From NCBI RefSeq assembly GCF_001723305.1, contig NZ_LPWF01000024.1, positions 40,985 through 104,984 of the forward strand: 64,000 bases of DNA, written 5' to 3'. Positions 55,106 through 61,959 of the stretch are shown here, piece after piece. The position numbers and the translations under genes are program-made. Position 1 is the stretch's first letter. Every line of letters begins with the position of its first letter. Under the pieces are notes generated by a model. That model made no database searches. It was given only the letters and a program-made list of their open reading frames with translations, and had not been told where the DNA came from. This stretch comes from Methyloceanibacter superfactus (lineage in GTDB: Bacteria; Pseudomonadota; Alphaproteobacteria; Rhizobiales; Methyloligellaceae).

Positions 55106-55738
55106 ATGACTGTTTTCCGAGAAAAATTCGTGGGCTTCGGCGGCAGGCGCCTGAAGGCCCTCACCGCGCTCGCGGTCGCTTTGGGGCTGCTGGCCGGCGG
55201 GACCGCCTCGGCCGAGGGCCTCCAGGTGCCCGGCGCAGACGCGACGGCGGGGCCGGCCCGCAAGACCGGTGGCGGCTTCGAGTTCCGTCGGAAATTGTCG
55301 TCCGTCGACAATCCCTATTGCGCCATCGTTACCTATGTCGTGCCGGACTTCACGGCGGAGGCGTCCTCGACTCAGACGGCGGACGACCGCTCGGTGATCG
55401 TCATCGACGCCTCGATCCTGAAAACGGAGCGGGCGTACGCCCACTTCCTCATGGCCCATGAGTGCTGCCACCACACGCTCGGCCACACGCGCCTCACCAC
55501 GCAGCGTCTGGGCAGCGTCGGACCGCAGCCCTTCTATTACCTGCGGCCGCTCCTGAAGAACATGGAGCTCGATGCGGATGGTTGCGCCGTGCGCATGCTG
55601 CGGCTCACCGACGAGCCCGATGCCATCGAGAGCGCCCGCATACGAATGTCGCGGTTCGGTGACGAGCAGACAGGCGCTTACTATCCGACCGGCAACGAAC
55701 GGGCGGGCCATATCGAGCGCATCGCTGCGGAGGAGTGA
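55106..55738 (+). CDS. Exported protein with a zincin (HExxH) motif, predicted metallopeptidase
   Basis: 210 residues. Signal peptide (ALTALAVALGLLAGGTASA), then a soluble domain. His118-Glu119-x-x-His122 reads HECCHHTLGH, and ELDADGCA lies about 32 residues later, giving the ExxxD third-ligand pattern of gluzincins. It resembles short M48-like exported proteins, but I cannot name the family. Two cysteines inside the HExxH (HECCH) are odd and could respond to redox or metals. The stop is followed 2 nt later by the regulator's ATG, and its end supplies the GGAGGAG ribosome site. Confidence 0.75.
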   Translation: MTVFREKFVGFGGRRLKALTALAVALGLLAGGTASAEGLQVPGADATAGPARKTGGGFEFRRKLSSVDNPYCAIVTYVVPDFTAEASSTQTADDRSVIVIDASILKTERAYAHFLMAHECCHHTLGHTRLTTQRLGSVGPQPFYYLRPLLKNMELDADGCAVRMLRLTDEPDAIESARIRMSRFGDEQTGAYYPTGNERAGHIERIAAEE

Positions 55739-55740
55739 GA

Positions 55741-56519
55741 ATGAGCGAGTTGATGGTCTCGGCAGGAGAGGCGGCGCGACGGCTCGGCGTGGCCCCCGCG
55801 ACGATCCAGCGATGGGTCAATAGTGGGGTGCTCCACGCCGAGCGCACCCCTGGCGGCCATCGCCGCATCTATGTCACGGAACTGCGCCGGCTGATCGCCG
55901 CCAACCGCCCGGCGACGCTGAGCGGTCCGGTCGCCGATTGGTACGACGTGCTGATGACCGGCGATCCCATCAAGGTCAAGACCGCTTTGATCGCCTCGCG
56001 TCTGGAGACGGGACGCTGGGCTGACACCGCCGACGAGGTCGCCGCGGCGATCGCCGAGATCGGCAGGCGCTGGGAGGCCGGCGCCTGTCAGATCTTCGAG
56101 GAGCACGCCGCCACCGAAGCCCTGCGCCGCGCCGCCGCGGCTTGTGCCGCCGACATGCGTTATGCCGGCGATGCGCCGACCGCCGCGCTTTTCACCATCG
56201 AGAACGAACGGCACACGCTGGGGCTGGCCCTGGCCGAACTCGTTCTGGCGGAAGCTGGCTGGCGCCCGATCTGGATCGGCGAGGGACTGCCGGCGGACGA
56301 GCTCGCTCCGCTTTTCGCCAAATTCGCGCCGCGCCTGGCCCTGGTCTCCGCTTCAGCCGCAAGCCGGCCCACCGCCGTCGCGTGCTATCAGGCGCGTCTG
56401 ATGAAGCCGCGGCCGACGCGGGCATTCGGCTCGTCCTTGCCGGTAGCGCCTCCTGGCGGGACGAAGCCGGGGCGACGCGAGTCGTCACCTTCAAGGACTT
56501 GCCTGAGGCTCTGAGGTGA
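55741..56519 (+). CDS. MerR-like HTH regulator with B12-binding-like domain (frameshift near C-terminus)
   Basis: About 259 residues when corrected. N-terminal winged HTH (SAGEAARRLGVAPATIQRWV, then TPGGHRRIY) is followed by a helical cap with W111-x9-E121-H122, the Wx9EH pattern of CarH/LitR photoreceptors. A Rossmann-like part then carries E156-x-H158-x-x-G161, a variant of the cobalamin DxHxxG motif. This suggests a cobalamin-dependent transcription factor. Near 56406 one base is missing: the corrected frame reads AAADAGIRLVLAGSASW and ends at the TGA at 56517-56519, overlapping the next start. Uncorrected, it ends at 56514. The light or ligand role is inferred. Confidence 0.8.
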
Positions 56520-57238
56520 GACCGCACGATCTGATCGGTGCGGTCGCGGCGACGATCTTGAGCCTTTCTGTCATCGTTTTCGGCTTGGGCTTCGCCGCCG
56601 CGGCAGGGGCGGAACGCGAGTCCTGTATCGATGACGCCATGATCGTATTCGACGCGTCGGGCTCCATGTCGGGCAACGAGAAGCTGGGTATCGCCACCAC
56701 CATCACGCGGATCGACGAGGTCCGTTCGGCGCTCGGCCGCGTGCTGCCGGCGGCGGCGCGTCATCGCCGCGTGGGTCTCATCACTTACGGCCCGGGCCCC
56801 TATAACCAGTGCAACGTCGAACTCAATCTCGAGCCGGCGCTGGACGCCGCCAAGCGAATTCTGGAGGCGGTCGAAGCGCTCACCCCGGCGGGAAAGACGC
56901 CGCTCACCTCGGCCGTGGAGAAGGCCGCCGACGTGCTCGACTTCCGCCGCAAGCCCGGCGTCGTTGTCGTGCTGACGGACGGGGAGGAGACCTGCGGCGG
57001 TTCGCCCTGCGCGCTCGGCGAGGAGCTGCATGACTCGGCCGAGAATCTGACCGTCCACGTCATTGCCTTCCGCACATCGAATTTCAGCTGGACCGGCGAG
57101 CAGAGCATTCTCGGCATCAAATGCCTCGCTGAGGCGAATAACGGTCTCTATGTCACGGCGGAGACGCAAGAGGACCTGGTCGCGGCCTTTCAGGAGACCC
57201 TGAGCTGCCCCATGATCTCGCAACGCTCGATGCCTTGA
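56516..57238 (+). CDS. Exported von Willebrand factor A domain protein
   Basis: 240 residues starting at GTG 56516, overlapping the stop of the regulator gene. N-terminal export segment (ILSLSVIVFGLGFAAAAGA), then a vWA domain with a complete MIDAS metal site: Asp46-x-Ser48-x-Ser50 (DASGS), Thr in AGKTPLT and Asp in VLTDGEETC. Several cysteines (SCIDD, QCNVE, ETCGGSPC, IKCLA, SCP) suggest disulfides in the periplasm. Probably binds a partner protein; the target is unknown. Confidence 0.88.
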   Translation: MRPHDLIGAVAATILSLSVIVFGLGFAAAAGAERESCIDDAMIVFDASGSMSGNEKLGIATTITRIDEVRSALGRVLPAAARHRRVGLITYGPGPYNQCNVELNLEPALDAAKRILEAVEALTPAGKTPLTSAVEKAADVLDFRRKPGVVVVLTDGEETCGGSPCALGEELHDSAENLTVHVIAFRTSNFSWTGEQSILGIKCLAEANNGLYVTAETQEDLVAAFQETLSCPMISQRSMP

Positions 57239-57251
57239 GCGGCCGTGGCGG

Positions 57252-58736
57252 TCATCCGGCCGGCCAGCGGGCCGAGATCGTGTTGGTGAGCAGCTCAAGC
57301 CATCGCTGCACCTGCGTGAACACGAGAAACTGGTCGTAGACCCGCTGTTGCGCGCTTCGGCCGAGCGCCACGCGCTTCGAGCGGTCGCGCAAGAGCGTAT
57401 CGAGCGTCTTGGCGATCTCGCCGGCGTCCTCCGCGTCCTTCACCAATAGGCCGTCCAGCCCGGGGCGGATCTGCTGTCTGATGCCGACGGCCGACGATCC
57501 CATCAGCGCGGTGCCCTTCCACATCGGCTCCGTCACCGTGAGGCCGAAGCCTTCTTGCAGCGAGTTCTGCACCACCACGTCGGAGCAGCGTTGCAGGGCG
57601 TTGACGATCAGGGCGTTGTTCTTCTTCGAGGCCATGGGCAGCGAGACGATGGCGACGTCGCTCTGGATTTGCGGCGGCATGGCCTCATACGCCGCGCAGA
57701 GCTCCGCCAGCACTTCCTTGCCTTCCGGGTCGTCGTCGATGGATGTGGGGTCGGGGCCCGCCAGCACGAGGCGAACGAGTTGCAGCATATGCCGGTGCTC
57801 ATCGCTCAGATCCGTGCGCGCCTCGAGGTCTTGCTTGAGGGCAATGAAGCCCTCCATCAGCGGAACGAAGCCCTTGAGCCGATCCCAGCGGGAGATTTGC
57901 GTCACGATGGGCCGGAACAGCAGACCGAAATCCTCCGGCTCCGTGGCCGGCGCCCAGCTGCCGCCGGGCTGCAGCCGCTCAGCCGGTTCGGCGAATGGCG
58001 GTGTCATCACCGGTCCCCACGGCTTGATCAGCGCAGCATTGGCGAGCGTGCCGACCAACTCGTGGACGGACAGGTTGCGGTTCTTGTAGCTGAGCGGATC
58101 GATCGCCGGATGGATGATCGACGCCCGCCCGGCGAAGCAGGTCGGGATATATTCCGGCGCCGTGAACACCGCGTGGTCGTAGGGCTCGGCGTAGCCTTCG
58201 AGAAAGTCCCAGGCGGCGCGGGTCTGCGGCGTAGCGCGGTCGAGCCCGATATGGCACCGCCAGATCGCCGCGATATCCAGTTTCTCCCGCAGCTTGGCGC
58301 CCGCGCCCATGGGCTGCGGGTCATGCACGACGAGCACGTCTCCGGGCGACAGGAATTTCTCGATCTTGTCCGCGTTCTCAAGGCTGACCTGCTCGTAAAG
58401 GTCGTGCTCCGCCCGGCCGAGAGCAGGATCGCCGATGCCGTGAATGAGGTTGTGCAGGCGCTTGGTCAGGCGGAAGAAGGCGGGATCGTGTGTTTCCATC
58501 ACGATCCATTGGGCATCCACGCCAAGCTCGCGCATCAACGCAAGAAGCGGCGGCAGGAGTTCCGCCACTCCGCCGCCATGGCTCGTGCTGTTCACCATGA
58601 CGACCCGCCGTCCGTCGAGCACGGGCAGCCGGCTCTCCGCCTCCTGGCGGAGATTCCGGACCGTGGCGCTCAGCGGCGCGACGCTCTCATAATCGGCGAG
58701 CGATACGGGGTGCCGTGGTTCGACGACATGCACCAT
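57252..58736 (-). CDS. GT4-family glycosyltransferase, trehalose synthase (TreT)-like
   Basis: 494 residues. Features shared with TreT-type trehalose synthases are NSTSHGGGVAELLPPLLALM near the N-terminus, VVHDPQPMGAGA, WRCHIGLD, and the C-terminal nucleotide-sugar site LQEGFGLTVTEPMWKGTALMGS. It would transfer glucose from an NDP-glucose to an acceptor, possibly glucose, giving trehalose for stress tolerance. Substrate assignment is by similarity only. Convergent with the vWA gene, 14 nt apart. Confidence 0.82.
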   Translation of the reverse strand: MVHVVEPRHPVSLADYESVAPLSATVRNLRQEAESRLPVLDGRRVVMVNSTSHGGGVAELLPPLLALMRELGVDAQWIVMETHDPAFFRLTKRLHNLIHGIGDPALGRAEHDLYEQVSLENADKIEKFLSPGDVLVVHDPQPMGAGAKLREKLDIAAIWRCHIGLDRATPQTRAAWDFLEGYAEPYDHAVFTAPEYIPTCFAGRASIIHPAIDPLSYKNRNLSVHELVGTLANAALIKPWGPVMTPPFAEPAERLQPGGSWAPATEPEDFGLLFRPIVTQISRWDRLKGFVPLMEGFIALKQDLEARTDLSDEHRHMLQLVRLVLAGPDPTSIDDDPEGKEVLAELCAAYEAMPPQIQSDVAIVSLPMASKKNNALIVNALQRCSDVVVQNSLQEGFGLTVTEPMWKGTALMGSSAVGIRQQIRPGLDGLLVKDAEDAGEIAKTLDTLLRDRSKRVALGRSAQQRVYDQFLVFTQVQRWLELLTNTISARWPAG

Positions 58737-58835
58737 GCCGCGACCTTACCCCAACGATCTTACGGATTTGCCAAAATCGAGGCGCGAAAACCTCGGCCCG
58801 GGGCAGGACCGTTACCGCGTTCGGCGGCGCGGCGG

Positions 58836-59327
58836 CTAGTTCAGCTTTGTCTTGACGGTGTCGATGCCCTGCTTGAGCAGCTTGTCGGCCGTCTCGGGCG
58901 TGAGCTTGTCGGCGATGATCATCTGCGCCGCGGTTACGGCGGCGTCCGCGGCGGCGGCGCGGACCTCGCGCAAAGCCTCCGCTTCGGCGCGGCCGATCTT
59001 GTCCTCGGCGAGCTTCATGCGGCGGTCGAAATGCTCCTTCATGGAGCGGGAGGTCTCCGCGGCGAGCGCCTGAGCCTCCCTGGAGGCGAGATCGACGATG
59101 TCTTGCGCCTCTTTGGCGGCATTGCCTTGCTTCTCGCGGTAATCGGCGAGCACCTTGTCCGCCTCCTCCCGCAAATGCTTGGCCTCTTCGATTTCCTTGG
59201 CGATGGCCGCGGCCCGGGCATCGAGCGCCGTGGCGATCTTCTTGTGCACGCCGAGATAGAGCACCCCGGCCACGAACAGGAAGAAGGAGACGGCGACCCA
59301 GAATTCGGGTGTGTAAAGGAAATCCAT
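58836..59327 (-). CDS. atpF: ATP synthase F0 subunit b
   Basis: 163 residues from ATG 59327: one N-terminal helix (FWVAVSFFLFVAGVLYLGV) and a long charged coiled coil, the peripheral stalk. It ends the F0 operon, 5 nt after the b' stop. The TTG at 59336 is an alternative start. The F1 genes are not in the window, as usual in Alphaproteobacteria where F0 and F1 form separate operons. Confidence 0.95.
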   Translation of the reverse strand: MDFLYTPEFWVAVSFFLFVAGVLYLGVHKKIATALDARAAAIAKEIEEAKHLREEADKVLADYREKQGNAAKEAQDIVDLASREAQALAAETSRSMKEHFDRRMKLAEDKIGRAEAEALREVRAAAADAAVTAAQMIIADKLTPETADKLLKQGIDTVKTKLN

Positions 59328-59332
59328 GACGC

Positions 59333-59818
59333 TCAAGCCTTCCGCGCCGCAGACACGGCCTTGTCAACCTCTGCCTTGGCGGGCGCAGTGCCGATCAGCT
59401 TCTTCACGATATCCGCGGCCACGTCGCTGGCGACCGCGTTCACGTCCTTCATGGCCGCGACCTTGGCCTTCTCGATGCGCGCCTCGGCTTCCTCGCCCTT
59501 GGCGGCAAGCTGCGCGTCGAGCTTCGCCCGCTCGGCATCGGTCTCGGCTTTCAGTTTGACGCGGCCTTCCTCGACGATGGCGTGCGCCTTCTGCTTGGCC
59601 TCGGCCAGCGCCTGCTCATAGGCGGCGATCGCCTCCTCCGTCTCGCGCCGCAGCCTTTCGGCGGCGGCGAGATCGGCAGCGATATGCGCGGCACGGGTCT
59701 CGATCACGCTGCCGATGCGCGGCAGCGCGATCCACACCATCAGCAGATAGAGAACGCCGAAGGTGACGAGCAGCCAAATGAGCTGTGGCGCCCAATCGAG
59801 CGGATTGAGTTGCGGCAT
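59333..59818 (-). CDS. atpG: ATP synthase F0 subunit b'
   Basis: 161 residues, starting MPQLNPLDWAPQLIWLLVTF. One membrane helix and an Ala/Glu-rich coiled coil. It is the diverged second stalk subunit found in Alphaproteobacteria and cyanobacteria and pairs with subunit b as a heterodimer. The symbol varies between databases (atpG, atpF2 or atpX). 35 nt after atpE. Confidence 0.94.
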   Translation of the reverse strand: MPQLNPLDWAPQLIWLLVTFGVLYLLMVWIALPRIGSVIETRAAHIAADLAAAERLRRETEEAIAAYEQALAEAKQKAHAIVEEGRVKLKAETDAERAKLDAQLAAKGEEAEARIEKAKVAAMKDVNAVASDVAADIVKKLIGTAPAKAEVDKAVSAARKA

Positions 59819-59853
59819 GGTCGCGTCCTTTAGAAGAGCGGGATCGGCTCAGC

Positions 59854-60081
59854 CTAGAACACGAACAGGATGATCAGCGCAACCACGAGACCGAACAGGC
59901 CGGTGGCCTCGGCGAGCGCAAAGCCGAGCAGCAGGTTGGCGAACTGCGACGGTGCGGCCGAGGGGTTGCGAAGCGCCCCTTGCAGATAGTTGCCGAAGAT
60001 CGTGCCGATGCCGACACCGGCGCCGACGAGTGCGATCGAGGCAAGACCTGCGCCGATCAATTTTGCTGCTTCTGCTTCCAT
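59854..60081 (-). CDS. atpE: ATP synthase F0 subunit c
   Basis: 75-residue helical hairpin that forms the rotor ring. The polar loop and the second-helix carboxylate ([17 protein letters not shown]) are normal. No sodium-type ligand set is seen, so it is a proton rotor. Glycine-rich first helix ([13 protein letters not shown]) as expected. Confidence 0.97.
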   Translation of the reverse strand: MEAEAAKLIGAGLASIALVGAGVGIGTIFGNYLQGALRNPSAAPSQFANLLLGFALAEATGLFGLVVALIILFVF

Positions 60082-60127
60082 TGGTTTTCTCCCGTGAGAC
60101 GAAATCTAAGACGATGAGACGGTTAAA

Positions 60128-60919
60128 TCAGTGCATGTGGAGTGCATCGTTGAGATAGATGCAGGTGAGGATGGCGAACACATAGGCTTGCAGGAACGCC
60201 ACCAGCAATTCCAAGCCGGTGAACGCCACCATGAAGGCCAGCGCCGCCCAGCCGCCGAGCAGGCCGAGCGCCACGACGAACGAGCCGAACACTTTCAGCA
60301 TGGTATGGCCCGCCATCATGTTGGCGAACAGACGCACCGAAAGGCTCACCGGCCGCGTGAGATACGAGATTACCTCGATCACCACGAGCAGCGGCAGCAT
60401 CACGAAGGGAACGCCGGACGGCACGAAGAATTTCAGGAACTTGATGCCGTGCTTCCAGAAGCCGATGATCGTCACGGCAATAAAGATGAAGGCGGCGAGC
60501 GCGAAGGTGACGATGATGTGGCTGGTGACGGTGAAGGAGTAGGGCACCATGCCGAGCATGTTGAGCGCGAGCACGAACATGAATAGCGTGAAGATGAAGG
60601 GGAAATATTTCATCCCCTCGGTGCCCACGTTGTCGCGCACCATGCCGGCCACGAACTCGTATGACATCTCGGCCACGGATTGCAGGCGCCCCGGAACGAG
60701 CGAGCCTTTACGCATGGCAAAGACCGTGAACAGGGTGATGAGCGCCGCGGCGATCACCATGAACAGGGCCGAGTTGGTGAAGGAGGCGTCGAAACCGAAG
60801 ACGTCGAGTTCGATCAGGCGCTTGATCTCGAATTGATGCATCGGATCGGGCAGGCCGGTGCCGCCACCTCCGTGACCGCCGCCGTGTCCGGCTTCTTCTG
60901 CGTAAGCTGCCCCAATCAC
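60128..60919 (-). CDS. atpB: ATP synthase F0 subunit a
   Basis: 263 residues with about five membrane helices and the essential Arg in SLSVRLFANMMAGH. The N-terminus has a short Gly/His-rich stretch (AGHGGGHGGGGTG) before the conserved DPMHQFEI, which is somewhat unusual and could be a metal-binding or disordered tail. ATG 60919 is used. Forms the proton half-channels with the c ring. Confidence 0.95.
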   Translation of the reverse strand: MIGAAYAEEAGHGGGHGGGGTGLPDPMHQFEIKRLIELDVFGFDASFTNSALFMVIAAALITLFTVFAMRKGSLVPGRLQSVAEMSYEFVAGMVRDNVGTEGMKYFPFIFTLFMFVLALNMLGMVPYSFTVTSHIIVTFALAAFIFIAVTIIGFWKHGIKFLKFFVPSGVPFVMLPLLVVIEVISYLTRPVSLSVRLFANMMAGHTMLKVFGSFVVALGLLGGWAALAFMVAFTGLELLVAFLQAYVFAILTCIYLNDALHMH

Positions 60920-60931
60920 TGCGAATCGCCC

Positions 60932-61318
60932 CTAGTCATCATCATCGTCGTCAGCCGCGTTACGCAGATGCTGGCCGGGTAACGGCTCGCCCTGCATGGA
61001 TTTGGCTGTCCGCATCACGTTCATGATGCCGGCGGCGGCTCCAAGAACCAGAAACACCACCATCCCGAACGGCGCTGTGCCGAACAGCCTGTCGAGTACC
61101 CAGCCGATGCCCCCACCAATTACGACGCCCGCGACCAACTCGGTCGACAACCTTAGGGCTTGGCCCATCGCCTTGCCGCGCCCTTGTTGATCTTCGGGCG
61201 GCGGCGTACGCCGGTTTTTGGCCGCGAGCTTCCCCTCGAGAGCGTCGAGCCGCTGCCGAATTGTCTCCGCGTCGCGGCCGCTTTGCGGGCGTCCGGACTG
61301 ATTTTCGGCTCCGGCCAT
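60932..61318 (-). CDS. atpI: ATP synthase-associated protein AtpI
   Basis: 128 residues. A hydrophilic N-terminal part is followed by two membrane helices (LVAGVVIGGGIGWVLDRLF, then GMVVFLVLGAAAGIMNVM). It ends in six consecutive Asp residues. AtpI proteins help c-ring assembly or Mg uptake. First gene of the F0 operon, 12 nt before atpB. The poly-Asp tail comes from GTC/ATC repeats on the plus strand. Confidence 0.88.
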   Translation of the reverse strand: MAGAENQSGRPQSGRDAETIRQRLDALEGKLAAKNRRTPPPEDQQGRGKAMGQALRLSTELVAGVVIGGGIGWVLDRLFGTAPFGMVVFLVLGAAAGIMNVMRTAKSMQGEPLPGQHLRNAADDDDDD

Positions 61319-61458
61319 TGGCGTTGCTCAATTTCCGGGGAGAGCCTGAAGGGTCGGCTGATCCTCAAGCTTGGCGCGCACTTTAGTTTGGGAATTGGGC
61401 CTGTCAAGGAAGTCAAGGCGCCGCAGGGGGCGCCCTGAACACCCTTGGAATCGGAGCC

Positions 61459-61938
61459 TCAAACCGGCTTCGAGGGGGTACCTATTGAGGCGGTTCGAGG
61501 CGGGAGATGGGAGCGTATCCGATCATAGAGCGTCATGGGGAGCGTAAGCGTGCCCACTTGAGGCGCCCCAACCGACACGAGCACCGCCTTCTGCCAAAAA
61601 AGCTTGGCGGGCTCGGCATTCCTGAAGTCTTCCCAGGGGATGAGAATCGGACTGCGCGGCAAGGGCCCGCCGACCGCGAGATAGAGGCCGGCATCCCCGA
61701 TACCCACCGTCACGATGTATCGGTAGAGGACCGCCCCGGCGACGAGAGATTGCCTCGTCAGAACCTCGCCGTCGGGCTCTGCGGATGTGCCGTAGACGCG
61801 CGATAGCGTGCTCCATCCCGTCGCGCTGCCGAAGCTTCCTTTGAAATGCTCGCCCAGGATGGGCAGGAGAAATCGCAAGCCGAGGCCGATGGCGCCCAGG
61901 ATTGCGAGGAAGGCTAGGACTGCGAGGAGCGTTTCCAG
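61459..61938 (-). CDS. Small membrane-anchored protein of unknown function, unclear start
   Basis: About 140-160 residues. Conserved-looking soluble part: LAVGGPLPRSPILIPWEDF and VSVGAPQVGTLTLPMTLYDRI. Upstream of the first standard start (TTG 61878) the same frame encodes a membrane helix (LLAVLAFLAILGAIGLGL). This suggests the gene begins at about 61938, where only a CTG is found, or that a base is wrong. The upstream limit is the smc stop codon, shared by this frame. Function unknown. Confidence 0.6.
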   Translation of the reverse strand: METLLAVLAFLAILGAIGLGLRFLLPILGEHFKGSFGSATGWSTLSRVYGTSAEPDGEVLTRQSLVAGAVLYRYIVTVGIGDAGLYLAVGGPLPRSPILIPWEDFRNAEPAKLFWQKAVLVSVGAPQVGTLTLPMTLYDRIRSHLPPRTASIGTPSKPV

Positions 61939-61959
61939 GTCGTTGCCCTCGCTCGGAGG

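Noticed and set aside
57555..59621. 688-codon plus-strand open frame opposite the glycosyltransferase and atpF/b' genes
   Set aside because: It spans three convincing minus-strand genes and an intergenic gap, has atypical composition and no recognisable motif; a high-GC shadow frame.
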